Numbered from the stretch's first letter, positions 1 through 8,509 are shown. The stretch is DNA of 16,023 nucleotides from an uncultured Sphingobacteriales bacterium (GCA_946887085.1 CAMPKG010000032.1:1-16023); one strand, 5' to 3'. Notes: a model not told the origin generated them from the letters alone. Made by a program: numbers and translations.

Positions 1-1
1 G

Positions 2-1543
2 TCTCTACCTAAAGAGCCGCGGCAGTTGATGATCAACCTTATGTACCTGGTGTTGACCGCCATGCTTGCATTGAACGTTTCATCAGAGATCCTGCATGCC
101 TTTAAGACCATAAACCAGTCAATAAGTGCATCAAACGCATCTATCGAAGATAAAAACACCCAGCTTTATAAGGCTTTGAATGAACAGCAGAACCAAACTG
201 GTCAGGAAGCTCGCGTTAAGCCTTTTAACGATAAAGCAAAGCAGGTGAAATCGGCTGCCGAGGAAATGATAAAATACCTGAACGATTGGAAAGAAAAGGT
301 GATCGCGGAATCGGGTGGACGTGAGGAAAATGGCGAAATCAAACGCGAGGATAACATCGACGCAAGTACGTTTCTCCTGGTTGAAAAGAAAGGTGGTAAT
401 GAGTTGAAGAAAAAACTGGAAGAGCTGCGCAACATGATGATCAGCGTGGTTAATCCTTCGGTTAAAGACCAGCTGTCAAATGAGCTTCCGATCAAGATCA
501 TCGATCCGCAAAAAACAGATAACAATCCTCAAGGTGACTGGGCTTCTGGCTATTTCTACAATATGCCTACAATGGCCGTTATTACCCTGTTGTCCAAATT
601 CCAGAACGACGTACGAAATAGCGAGGCGATCGTCATCAACCAGCTCGCAAGAGAAGCTGGTGACGTGCAGGTTAAATTTGACGAGATCCAGGCGATAGCA
701 GTACCAAAAACAAGTTATGCGCTCGCGGGGCAAAAAATTGAAGCCTCGATCATGCTTGCAGCTTATAACAAGGCAGTGAACCCGCAGGTTCAGGCAAGCA
801 GCGGCCGTGTTACGAAAGTAGAGAACGGTGTGGCTACATGGGAAGTTACTGCAGGCGGCGTAGGCCTTCAAACTGTACGTGGCCAGGTTACCCTGGACAT
901 GGGCGGAAGAGTTGAGACGCGTCCTTACGAATTCCAGTATATGGTGGGTTCTACCGGTGCATCTATCCAGCTCGATAAGATGAATGTGTTCTATATCGGT
1001 GTTGATAACCCGATCACGGTTACGGCTGCCGGTTATTCGCTGGAAGATGTTTCTGTGAATATCCCGGGCGCAACAGTGACTGCGGGAAGCGAGAAAGGCA
1101 AGTTCGTTGTAAGGGCGGACAAACCAGGTAAGATTATCGCAGCCATTAATGCCAAAGAAGGAACAGGTATCAAACAGGTGGGTAGTATGGAAGTGCGCGT
1201 GAAGTTTATCCCTGACCCCTCTCCGGAAGTTGGTGGTAAATCTGGCGGTGGCCTTCCGTCCAACCAGTTCAAGGTACAGCGAGGTATCGTAGCTTCTCTT
1301 AAAGCTTTCGATTTCGATGCTCGCTTCATTGTTACTGAGTTTCAGTTCAGTATGCTGCCTAAACGCGGTGAGCTGATCGGGCCGTTCAATGTGAAAGGTC
1401 CTTTGTTTGAGTCTAACAAACAGGTACAGGATGCGATAAACAGGACAAAACCTGGAGACAAAATATTCCTTGAAGAGATCAGGGCAAAAGGTCCGGATGG
1501 ACGTACCCGTGCTTTAACACCGGTATCTTTGACTCTTCTATAG
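2..1543 (+). CDS. gldM: Gliding motility / type IX secretion protein GldM (5' end outside window)
   Basis: GldM is the inner-membrane and periplasmic shaft of the type IX secretion and gliding motor. It pairs with GldL in the membrane and reaches across the periplasm to the GldK/GldN ring. The reading frame is open from base 2, so the true start lies just upstream; 513 residues are visible, close to the usual family length, so only a few are missing. The visible N-terminus has the conserved PKEPRQ segment followed by a single membrane helix (MINLMYLVLTAMLALNV). The arginine just before the helix matches the one implicated in GldL contact in Flavobacterium. The remainder is periplasmic, with a helical part up to about residue 230 and then beta-rich repeats, as in known GldM structures. 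A TTG at 26 or ATG at 29 is not a credible start because either would drop the conserved PRQ segment. gldN follows after 39 bp, as in gldKLMN operons. Confidence 0.95.
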   Translation, partial: SLPKEPRQLMINLMYLVLTAMLALNVSSEILHAFKTINQSISASNASIEDKNTQLYKALNEQQNQTGQEARVKPFNDKAKQVKSAAEEMIKYLNDWKEKVIAESGGREENGEIKREDNIDASTFLLVEKKGGNELKKKLEELRNMMISVVNPSVKDQLSNELPIKIIDPQKTDNNPQGDWASGYFYNMPTMAVITLLSKFQNDVRNSEAIVINQLAREAGDVQVKFDEIQAIAVPKTSYALAGQKIEASIMLAAYNKAVNPQVQASSGRVTKVENGVATWEVTAGGVGLQTVRGQVTLDMGGRVETRPYEFQYMVGSTGASIQLDKMNVFYIGVDNPITVTAAGYSLEDVSVNIPGATVTAGSEKGKFVVRADKPGKIIAAINAKEGTGIKQVGSMEVRVKFIPDPSPEVGGKSGGGLPSNQFKVQRGIVASLKAFDFDARFIVTEFQFSMLPKRGELIGPFNVKGPLFESNKQVQDAINRTKPGDKIFLEEIRAKGPDGRTRALTPVSLTLL

Positions 1544-1582
1544 TTTTTTATAATTTTAAATTCAGCAAATCGTAACAGGATT

Positions 1583-2500
1583 ATGGGTATCCTCAAATCA
1601 TACAGAATTGCAGCTTCAGCAGCTTTAGTGTTCGCCGGCAGTGTAGCATTTGCGCAAACCGGATCGATCATGGACCAAACTCAGACTCAGTTTAACACCA
1701 ACGATGCTGTGAATGATACATGGCAGCCTTCATTGGTTAGAGACGGGGTTTACGACCGTATCCCGCACATTAACAGACCGCTGCAATGGCAAAATGTTCG
1801 CGAAGCTGACATCATGTGGAAGAAAAGAATCTGGCGCGAGATCGATACACGTGAACGCCAGAACATGGCTTTCCGGTATCCCGGCGATGATCAGACCGGT
1901 GGCGGCTATTTTATTGAGATCCTGCTGGATGCCGTGAAGAAAGGTAAGATCAAGGCTTACTCTAACATGGATGACCGCTTCACCACGGCGCTGTCAAAAG
2001 AGCAGATCAATGAAATTCTCATAGGAAAGCCCGATACTACAATGGTAGAAGACCCCATCACCGGTGAAATGGTGATGAAGATCTCCAGCCGTGAGTTCAA
2101 CCCGGACATTGTAACTAAGTATCGTGTCAAAGAAGACTGGATATTCGACCGCAACCTTGGTAGGATGCAGGCCCGCATTATTGGTGTAGCGCCTATCCTC
2201 GATATCTACAACGAAGATGGTAGCTTCCGTGCGTCTCAGGCGGTATTCTGGTTCTATTATCCTGAAATGCGCGACATGCTTGCCCAGTATGAAGTATTCA
2301 ATCCTGACAATGATGTTGCCCGTATGACATGGGATGATTATTTCGAAGGTCGTTTCTTCTCGAGCAAGATCATCAAAACCAGCAATCCTTTCGATGCTAC
2401 TTTCCGCGAAAGGGGTATGTCTAATCTCGAGGCACTTTACGAAGGCCAGAAATCGACAGAAATGCTGTTCAACAAAGAGCATGATATGTGGGTTTACTAG
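1583..2500 (+). CDS. gldN: Gliding motility / type IX secretion protein GldN
   Basis: GldN (PorN in Porphyromonas) is a periplasmic protein that forms the outer-membrane-associated ring of the type IX secretion system with the lipoprotein GldK, and it docks on GldM. The 305-residue product begins with a clear signal peptide: basic start, hydrophobic stretch to about residue 22, and cleavage near AFA/QTGS. The body carries family-typical segments, including the stretch reading RPLQWQNVREADIMWKKRIW, the IREIDTRE-like region and the WVFD/WIFDRN-type motif (here EDWIFDRNLGRMQ). It lies 39 bp after gldM on the same strand with no terminator between, so the two are almost certainly cotranscribed. 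A strong terminator directly after the stop makes gldN the last gene of the operon, the usual position. Confidence 0.95.
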   Translation: MGILKSYRIAASAALVFAGSVAFAQTGSIMDQTQTQFNTNDAVNDTWQPSLVRDGVYDRIPHINRPLQWQNVREADIMWKKRIWREIDTRERQNMAFRYPGDDQTGGGYFIEILLDAVKKGKIKAYSNMDDRFTTALSKEQINEILIGKPDTTMVEDPITGEMVMKISSREFNPDIVTKYRVKEDWIFDRNLGRMQARIIGVAPILDIYNEDGSFRASQAVFWFYYPEMRDMLAQYEVFNPDNDVARMTWDDYFEGRFFSSKIIKTSNPFDATFRERGMSNLEALYEGQKSTEMLFNKEHDMWVY

Positions 2501-2522
2501 TCTGCATTTCAATACAACATTG

Positions 2523-2552
2523 TCGCCGCGCAACAGCGCGGCGATTTTTTTT
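2523..2552 (+). terminator. Intrinsic terminator after gldN
   Basis: A perfect 9-bp GC-rich stem (2523-2531 with 2536-2544) closes on an AACA loop and is followed by eight T residues at 2545-2552. It begins 22 nt after the gldN stop and ends the gld operon. Confidence 0.93.
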
Positions 2553-2579
2553 GTCCTCCGCATTTAGCTATTATCTTGC
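2550..2579 (+). promoter_or_regulatory. Possible promoter for the comB-like gene
   Basis: TTTG at 2550-2553 is followed 18 nt later by TATCTTGC at 2572-2579, an imperfect match to the Bacteroidota -7 element TAnnTTTG. The site ends 19 nt before the ATG at 2599. The upstream TTTG overlaps the terminator T-tract, so the match could be accidental. Confidence 0.3.
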
Positions 2580-2598
2580 AGCTTAATAATCAAACTGA

Positions 2599-3321
2599 AT
2601 GAACAGGCCGGTATTAGAAGTGTGTTTGTCTCCTGCATTGTTGCATTTGTTCGACACAAAGGACAGGATAGTTGTCATAATTGACGTTTTTCGAGCAACA
2701 TCTACCATAGCGGCCGCGCTGCACAACGGAGCCATCCGTGTAATACCCGTAGCTTCCGTACCAGAGTGTATTGAGCTGGGAAAAACTACACCCGGTAGCA
2801 TTACTGCAGGAGAAAGAGACGGTAAAGTGGCAGCGGGTCTGGAGTATGGCAATTCACCATCTGAATACCCACGCAGTTTTGTTGAGGGTAGGACGTTGAT
2901 ATTGACAACTACCAATGGCACACGGCTTTTGCATATGGTGCAGGATGCGGCTGAGATCATCACAGGGTCTTTCCTTAACCTTACAGCGGTCTGCAATTTC
3001 CTGCTGACGCAAAACAAATCTGTCTTGCTTGGATGTGCAGCATGGAAGGACAGGTTCAATCTTGAGGACACATTGTTTGCAGGAGCGGTGGTTAACAGGG
3101 TCCGCGAAAAGTTTGATATTAACTGTGACAGCGCACGCGCAGCCGGCTACCTGTATGAGCATTGCACAGAAGCTCCGGTTATCGATTTCCTGAGGGATAG
3201 CTCACATTATCGCCGTCTTTCTGCATATGGATTGGAGGCGGACATGGAATATTGTACCACACCCGATCTGCATCCCGTGGTACCCATACTAAAAGGAAAG
3301 GAACTGGTAATACATCAATAA
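2599..3321 (+). CDS. comB: ComB-family 2-phosphosulfolactate phosphatase
   Basis: This 240-residue cytoplasmic protein belongs to the ComB family, Mg2+-dependent phosphatases that remove phosphate from 2-phosphosulfolactate in coenzyme M synthesis of methanogens. The family signatures are complete: DVFRATSTI (residues 29-37), GERDG (71-75) with GNSP (84-87), TTTNGT (103-108), GCAAWKDRFNLED (145-157) and the C-terminal YGLEADMEYCTTPD. The length fits the family. Bacteroidota do not make coenzyme M, so the real substrate here is uncertain; sulfolactate or another phosphorylated acid in sulfonate metabolism is possible. The gene stands alone, between the gldN terminator and a shared bidirectional terminator. 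There is no clear Shine-Dalgarno site, which is usual in this phylum. Confidence 0.88.
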   Translation: MNRPVLEVCLSPALLHLFDTKDRIVVIIDVFRATSTIAAALHNGAIRVIPVASVPECIELGKTTPGSITAGERDGKVAAGLEYGNSPSEYPRSFVEGRTLILTTTNGTRLLHMVQDAAEIITGSFLNLTAVCNFLLTQNKSVLLGCAAWKDRFNLEDTLFAGAVVNRVREKFDINCDSARAAGYLYEHCTEAPVIDFLRDSSHYRRLSAYGLEADMEYCTTPDLHPVVPILKGKELVIHQ

Positions 3322-3349
3322 TAAAGCCGCTCTGTAAGCGGCTTTATTA
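3319..3349. terminator. Bidirectional terminator between comB and the PDZ protein gene
   Basis: A perfect 13-bp stem (3319-3331 with 3337-3349) with loop CTGTA overlaps the comB stop codon and lies 15 bp from the 3' end of the convergent PDZ gene. Each arm ends in an A/T-rich stretch, so it can act on both strands. The T-tracts are short and interrupted. Confidence 0.8.
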
Positions 3350-3364
3350 CTAGTTCCTGGTATG

Positions 3365-4300
3365 CTACAGGTCTTTCTTTTTCGTTTGCTTGGGTAGCAA
3401 AACTTCCGTGGTAGCTGTCTTTCCGGCGCGCTGGTAGTGGAGTTTTACCTTTTCATTCGGCCTGGTTTTACGCAGTTCTCGCTGTAGTTCGTCCACAGAG
3501 TTGATGTTTTCATCATCCAGCCTTGTGATCACATCGTCTTTACGCAGTCCAGCCTTTTCGGCAACTGAGTTCGGTTTCACTTCCAACACATTCACTCCTC
3601 CGTCATCGGCCCTGTCTTCTGCTGTTATGCCAAGCTTTGGGGTAGGTGCGAAGTCGCCGGCATCAAAAGCAAATGGCATCATCGGGTTAGGGATGTTCAG
3701 ATCGTCGAGATCGCGGAAATTATACATCCTTGAAAGCCCCTGCGGTATCATACCACTCAGTGTGGCGTCTGTTGTTGCTGTTTTGCCGTCCCGCTCGTAA
3801 GTAACGGTTACTTTATCGCCTACTTCATGTTTCGCAATGGCATCTATCAGTGCTTTGGGGTTAGTTATTACCTCCTTGTCTATTTGAGTGATCACATCAC
3901 CTTTTTTCAATCCGGCATCACTTGCTGCACTACCCGATGTTACGTCCTCAATAAACGCACCGTTTACGGACTTTTGTGGGTTCGTCATTACACCAAGCAT
4001 TGGTTTGTCGTCGCCGAACGATCGGAAATTGAAGGAAGGAGCATTCCCAATATCTCCGTCGCTGTCGATGATGATCTTTTTACGCGTATGGTTGTCGCCG
4101 GTGCTTGCCACTTTTTCCCCGTTCACATATACATTACCGTCTTTTATCTCCACAACAGTCTGGGGGCCATCGACACCTTTTTTCTTAATGATTATTGTTT
4201 CTTCTTTCTTAGTGCCGGATTTGTCTTTCTGTTGGGCGTATGCTGCCGGTGTGCTTAGGCAAATTGCCAAGGCAGCCATCGAAAAGGCAAATGTTCTCAT
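3365..4300 (-). CDS. Exported protein with two PDZ domains and no protease domain
   Basis: This 311-residue protein has a signal peptide (residues 1-22, cleavage near AYA/QQ), so it is probably periplasmic or attached to the outer membrane. After a charged, low-complexity region it has two PDZ domains. The first spans about residues 99-183 (start PMLGV, core SAASDAGLKKGDVI) and the second about 219-302 (start PKLGI, core SVAEKAGLRKDDVI). There is no trypsin-like HtrA domain and no His-Asp-Ser triad, so this is not a complete DegP/HtrA protease; a scaffold or adaptor role is inferred. The start at 4300 was chosen because the signal peptide begins there. An upstream in-frame ATG at 4345 would bury the signal peptide behind 15 charged residues. 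The hydrolase gene lies 78 bp upstream on the same strand, probably in one transcript. Confidence 0.82.
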   Translation of the reverse strand: MRTFAFSMAALAICLSTPAAYAQQKDKSGTKKEETIIIKKKGVDGPQTVVEIKDGNVYVNGEKVASTGDNHTRKKIIIDSDGDIGNAPSFNFRSFGDDKPMLGVMTNPQKSVNGAFIEDVTSGSAASDAGLKKGDVITQIDKEVITNPKALIDAIAKHEVGDKVTVTYERDGKTATTDATLSGMIPQGLSRMYNFRDLDDLNIPNPMMPFAFDAGDFAPTPKLGITAEDRADDGGVNVLEVKPNSVAEKAGLRKDDVITRLDDENINSVDELQRELRKTRPNEKVKLHYQRAGKTATTEVLLPKQTKKKDL

Positions 4301-4378
4301 TGTTCGTAAGCTTTTTATTTCTGCGAATTTATTACGTCTTGCCAATGAAGACTGTAAAAAAATAGTTAAAGAATTTCC

Positions 4379-5023
4379 CTATAGGTCTTGAAGAAAAGGG
4401 TTGTATTTCTTTTCGGTATCTATGGTTGTAACAGGCCCATGACCGGAATATACCTTTGTTTCGTCGGGGAGCGTGAACAGCTGGCTTTTAATGCTCGTTA
4501 TTAGTGTGGCGAAGTCGCCACCCGGTAGGTCTGTACGGCCGATGCTTCCGTAAAAAAGCACGTCGCCGCCGATCACCCATTGGCCTGCCGGGTAATAAAA
4601 GCTAATGCTGCCCGGTGAATGACCGGGAGTAAACCTGACATCAAGCTCGTCGTTACCAAGCTTAAAGGGTTCAGTTTCGCTGATAAAGAAATCGGGGACA
4701 GGAATATTTTTGAAATCAAAGCCGAAGAGCATGGCCGAACCGGCAGCGTTCCTGAGGACAGGCTGGTCTTTTTCATGAAAACCAAAGGAGATATCGTATG
4801 TAGCCTTCATGGCATCTACGCCAAATATATGGTCGAGGTGTGTATGGGTATTGATGACTGCCTGCGGCACGAGATTATTATTGGTAATATAGGTAACAAG
4901 ATGATTTGTCTCAGAACTGTCATACATGCCCGGATCTACAATCCAGCATTGTTTTTTGTCGTTGATTATGAGATAAGTGTTTTCCTGGAAAGCGTTGAAC
5001 GTGAACTGCTCGATATATAACAT
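4379..5023 (-). CDS. Metallo-beta-lactamase-fold hydrolase (glyoxalase II-like)
   Basis: This 214-residue cytoplasmic protein belongs to the MBL-fold metallohydrolases, near the small glyoxalase II-like branch common in bacteria. All metal ligands are present: THTHLDH (residues 59-65, giving H60, H62, D64, H65), H135 in TPGHSPG, D154 in GGDVLF, and H195 in SGHGP. It should bind two metals and hydrolyse a thioester or a similar bond. The substrate cannot be read from sequence, and it lacks the C-terminal helical domain of full-length glyoxalase II. No signal peptide is seen. It is the first gene of a - strand pair with the PDZ protein and is divergent from the 1128-residue barrel protein across a 99-bp gap. 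Confidence 0.9.
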   Translation of the reverse strand: MLYIEQFTFNAFQENTYLIINDKKQCWIVDPGMYDSSETNHLVTYITNNNLVPQAVINTHTHLDHIFGVDAMKATYDISFGFHEKDQPVLRNAAGSAMLFGFDFKNIPVPDFFISETEPFKLGNDELDVRFTPGHSPGSISFYYPAGQWVIGGDVLFYGSIGRTDLPGGDFATLITSIKSQLFTLPDETKVYSGHGPVTTIDTEKKYNPFLQDL

Positions 5024-5051
5024 TTGTTAAAGAATTTTTTCAGTAATTTAG
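5023..5051 (+). promoter_or_regulatory. Possible promoter for the 1128-residue barrel protein gene
   Basis: TTTG at 5023-5026 is followed after 17 nt by TAATTTAG at 5044-5051, one mismatch from TAnnTTTG. It leaves a 5' leader of about 65 nt before the ATG at 5123. The TTTG overlaps the start codon of the divergent hydrolase gene. Confidence 0.4.
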
Positions 5052-5055
5052 AATA

Positions 5056-5063
5056 CAAACTTA
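5056..5063 (-). promoter_or_regulatory. Possible -7 promoter element for the hydrolase gene
   Basis: On the - strand TAAGTTTG is an exact TAnnTTTG match located 32 nt before the hydrolase ATG. No convincing TTTG upstream element is present at the expected spacing, so this is a half-site call. Confidence 0.4.
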
Positions 5064-5093
5064 TAGTAAAGGCAAGAAACCGGGTGGAGGAAA

Positions 5094-5126
5094 ATGAGTG
5101 ATTTAGACCTAACTGCATACAAATGA
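5094..5126 (+). CDS. Ten-codon upstream ORF overlapping the start of the barrel protein
   Basis: The ORF encodes MSDLDLTAYK and its stop overlaps the next start as ATGA at 5123-5126. A GGAGG lies at 5086-5090, only 3 nt before its ATG, which is closer than usual. The overlap would allow translational coupling, with ribosomes ending here restarting on the large gene. It may equally be chance; nothing in the peptide suggests its own function. Confidence 0.25.
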   Translation: MSDLDLTAYK

Positions 5127-8100
5127 CGAAGAGTAAACCCGCAGGTGGCATCGCATGGGCGTTGCCGGTGGTAGCTGTAATATTGATTACGGCTTTTAGT
5201 TTTTCCGCACAGGCGCAAACAAATCTTGAAACGTTTGGCCAGAACAGGATACAATACCGCAAATTCGACTGGAAATTTTTTGAAACCGAACATTTTCGCA
5301 TTTATCACTACGATGCGGCAGGGCGTACATTGGCCCGGTACGTGTCGGAGCAGGTAGAGAATGACATCAAAATCGTTGAAGAGAAGATCGGCGGACAATT
5401 CCCGCGGCGCTTCAAGATCATCATTTACAATTCCTACGACGAATACCGCCAGACAAACATCGGCCGCAAGTTTGATCCCGATGCACAAGGCTCACCCGCT
5501 GGTACCGTCAACCTGGTTGGCGACAAGCTTGTGGTGTATTTTACCGGGGAGCATACCGACCTGCGCAGGCAAACACGTGAAGGCATGTCGCGTGTTGTGA
5601 TGGAGCGCATGCTGTTTGGCGAGACATTTCGCGAGATGGTGAAGAATGCTGTGCTGATGAACCTGCCTTCATGGACGGTGAATGGCTTCCTCGCCTACCT
5701 GGTGGATGGATGGGATACCCAGACAAACTCGCGCTGGAAGAATATGATGGATGCCCATCCAAACAAAGGTTTTCATGAGCTATCGGAAATGGACCCTGAG
5801 TTGGCGGGCAAAGCTTTCTGGAAGTATATAGCAGACAGGTATGGCGATAACGATATGAAAAACCTGCTGTACAACATGCAGCTGAAGACCAGCCTGAGTA
5901 TGGGTATAAAAATGTCGCTGGGACAAAAAGTGAAAGAGACCTATGACTCGGTGATGAATTTTTACAAAGACGTGTATGCCGCCGAAGCGCTGGTGAAAGA
6001 ACTGCCGGATACTTCTGCATCGCTTATTGATATAGATGTACCTGAAGATGGCAGCGTTGTACGCGATATCAAAGTAGCACCGCGTGGTAATGACGTGGCA
6101 TATGTAGAGTGGAAGAATGGTGAATACAAGGTCATTATCCAGAAAACCAAAAACCAGCAGGAACGCGCAGTGATCCTGCAGGGTGGCCGGACAGACTACA
6201 ATGAATTGCCAGACCCGAATTATCCGTTGATGGCATGGGCCAATAACGGACTGAAACTCGGGATATTGTACAAAAAAGGAACGCAGACAAGACTCAGGAT
6301 ATACAATTCTCTTAAGGCTAAACTGGAAACTTATGTGATACCTGCTAATCGGTTTGACCGGGTTTTGGGAATGACATTCATGGAGGATGACACCAAGCTG
6401 GTGTTCTCTGCCGTAAAAAAGAGCCAGACAGATCTGTATGAGTTCACCATCAGGGGTTCAAGGATGAAAAACATTACAAACGATGCCTGGGATGATGTTC
6501 AGCCATGGTTTGTAAGTGGCGGATCGCGAAAAGGTGTTTTGTTCCTGTCAAACAGGCCGCAGGCCAATCTTAAAGTGCCCATAGGCGTCAATGAATTGCC
6601 GGTAGGACCGATGAATGTGTTCTTTTACAACACCAAAACGCAGCGTTCCGAACTACTGCAAATGAGCCATGTGAAGGCTGGAAACGTAACCCAGCCGATA
6701 CAATATGGTAGCGACAATTATGCTTACTTGTACGATGCAAATGGTATTCAGAACAAATTTGTGGTATTGCTCGGGCGCGACTCCAGCAATATGGATTCGT
6801 TCTATTCGGTACCGGTGACCAACTACACGCAGAATATCATTAGCCATCAATACAACCCCGCCAGCAACCAGGTAGCAGATGTATTGCAGGTAGGAGATCA
6901 ATACCCCGTCTATTTCAAAGAGCTGCAGATGCCAGGTGTAAAGGTGCAGCCAAAACTGCTGACACCCACAATTCTTGGTTCGTCAGAATACCGGAAGAAA
7001 CCATCTTCGATCAGCTATGTGCCCTCTGCAGACGGACAGGTTTACCAGGCGCCTGCACCAACTGACAATTCCATAATGAAGAGTGGCAACGTTTTCCAGT
7101 CGGAATTTGAGGAAGATACTTCAGCAGCAGCACAGCCTGTTGCACAGAAGGAGCCGCAGGCAGAAGTCCCCGAAACAAGTGAACCTGTCGATGTGAAAAT
7201 AACCGGCGAGGCGCAGGCACTTGAAGACGAGAACGATAGCACAATTATCAGGGTAGATAGCTCCTATGTAAAAATGAAACCGGCACCTTACCGGCTGAGC
7301 TTTAAGCCTAACTTCTTTTCCGTTCGGGTCGATAATAGTGTCCTCTTCAATCGCTACCAGTCTGTGAACAACGGCGGTTATTCTAATCCGCCGCTTGGAG
7401 GTATGATCACGGTGACGCTCGATGACCTGATGGAAAACCATCGGTTTACAGGTGGCATCAGGTTGCCTATAAATTTTTCAGGCATGACGTATTACCTGCG
7501 TTACGAGAACTTTAAGCGCAGGCTGGATTGGGAGGTATTATACCTGCGTACGCAAAGCTATTCCGATGAGGAGGTACCCGTGAGAGATAGTGGCAACAAC
7601 GTAGCTATTGTTCCGTTGCTGCTTAAGAAAAACTCAACGATCATCCAGGGAGGTATTAGTTATCCATTCGATCGTATAAGAAGTGTACGGTTGTATCTCG
7701 GGGGAAGACAAGATCAGTTAACAGTAAAAGCGCAGGACCCTAACGGGCTTTTTGCAAATCCTGTCGTGCCTCGCGAATACTGGGCGCTTAGCAAGGCTGA
7801 GTACGTATTTGATAATACGACGAAGCCTGCGATGAACATCTATAATGGGTTCAGGTATAAATTCTATGCGGAATACCTTTATCGCCTCAACGCCGGCAAT
7901 GGGGGCTTTTACAACCTGGGACTTGATTTCCGCCATTACCAGAAGTTATATAAGAACATCATCTGGGCTAACAGGCTTGCCGGTGCCCATTCGGGAGGAG
8001 ATATGAAAGTGTTATATCTGCTCGGCGGGGTCGATAACTGGCTCATGCCTCAGTATAGTCATTACGTTCCCGTGCGTCCGCTGGAAAATTATGCGTTCCA

Positions 8101-8509
8101 GGCATTGGCTACCAATTTGCGTGGCTACCTGCAAAACGGCAGGAATGGGAACACTTATGCGGTGCTGAATAGCGAGGTGCGCGTGCCGGTATTTGCAACT
8201 TTTCTGAAAAGGCCCGTACAGTCTTCGTTATTGAGAAACATGCAGGTTGTGGCATTTACCGATGCCGGATCAGCATGGAACGGACTGTTGCCTAACGCTG
8301 ATGCTTTACGGAACGACAATTTTTTCCCGGGGCAAGGTTTAGACCAGGTTGACCTCCAGGTGATCGACCAAACCGGTGGCCTGGCGCTCGGGTACGGCTT
8401 TGGCCTCAGGTCTACTTTGTTCGGCTATTTTGTACGCGCAGACGCAGCCTGGAACATTGAAGGCGGCAGGAAACCGATAATCTACCTATCGTTCGGCACA
8501 GATTTTTAA
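5123..8509 (+). CDS. Exported peptidase-MA-like / TolB-propeller / outer-membrane beta-barrel fusion protein
   Basis: This 1128-residue protein has a signal peptide (residues 1 to about 32, near AQAQ/TN). Residues 40-285 resemble the peptidase MA-like gluzincin fold, but the zinc motif HExxH is absent: the matching helix reads REGMSRVVMER (about 152-162). The usual EG of the following helix is NG (PSWTVNGFLAYL). This domain is therefore probably not catalytic. Residues about 300-620 have repeating strands of a TolB/WD40-like propeller (for example APRGNDVAYVEW and DDTKLVFSAV). A Pro/Glu-rich linker covers about 645-710. The final 400 residues look like a BamA/D15-type outer-membrane barrel and end in Phe, as expected for such barrels. 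Bacteroidota genomes often label such genes TolB-like translocation protein; the function is unproven. Stop codons in frame upstream fix the start at 5123. Confidence 0.82.
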   Translation: MTKSKPAGGIAWALPVVAVILITAFSFSAQAQTNLETFGQNRIQYRKFDWKFFETEHFRIYHYDAAGRTLARYVSEQVENDIKIVEEKIGGQFPRRFKIIIYNSYDEYRQTNIGRKFDPDAQGSPAGTVNLVGDKLVVYFTGEHTDLRRQTREGMSRVVMERMLFGETFREMVKNAVLMNLPSWTVNGFLAYLVDGWDTQTNSRWKNMMDAHPNKGFHELSEMDPELAGKAFWKYIADRYGDNDMKNLLYNMQLKTSLSMGIKMSLGQKVKETYDSVMNFYKDVYAAEALVKELPDTSASLIDIDVPEDGSVVRDIKVAPRGNDVAYVEWKNGEYKVIIQKTKNQQERAVILQGGRTDYNELPDPNYPLMAWANNGLKLGILYKKGTQTRLRIYNSLKAKLETYVIPANRFDRVLGMTFMEDDTKLVFSAVKKSQTDLYEFTIRGSRMKNITNDAWDDVQPWFVSGGSRKGVLFLSNRPQANLKVPIGVNELPVGPMNVFFYNTKTQRSELLQMSHVKAGNVTQPIQYGSDNYAYLYDANGIQNKFVVLLGRDSSNMDSFYSVPVTNYTQNIISHQYNPASNQVADVLQVGDQYPVYFKELQMPGVKVQPKLLTPTILGSSEYRKKPSSISYVPSADGQVYQAPAPTDNSIMKSGNVFQSEFEEDTSAAAQPVAQKEPQAEVPETSEPVDVKITGEAQALEDENDSTIIRVDSSYVKMKPAPYRLSFKPNFFSVRVDNSVLFNRYQSVNNGGYSNPPLGGMITVTLDDLMENHRFTGGIRLPINFSGMTYYLRYENFKRRLDWEVLYLRTQSYSDEEVPVRDSGNNVAIVPLLLKKNSTIIQGGISYPFDRIRSVRLYLGGRQDQLTVKAQDPNGLFANPVVPREYWALSKAEYVFDNTTKPAMNIYNGFRYKFYAEYLYRLNAGNGGFYNLGLDFRHYQKLYKNIIWANRLAGAHSGGDMKVLYLLGGVDNWLMPQYSHYVPVRPLENYAFQALATNLRGYLQNGRNGNTYAVLNSEVRVPVFATFLKRPVQSSLLRNMQVVAFTDAGSAWNGLLPNADALRNDNFFPGQGLDQVDLQVIDQTGGLALGYGFGLRSTLFGYFVRADAAWNIEGGRKPIIYLSFGTDF

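Noticed and set aside
1994..2563. Long ORF antisense to gldN (189 codons)
   Set aside because: It lies opposite a clear gene, has no family features and runs into the terminator; it reflects codon bias.
4619..5020. 133-codon ORF antisense to the MBL hydrolase gene
   Set aside because: The opposite strand encodes a complete metallohydrolase with all ligands; this frame shows no domain.
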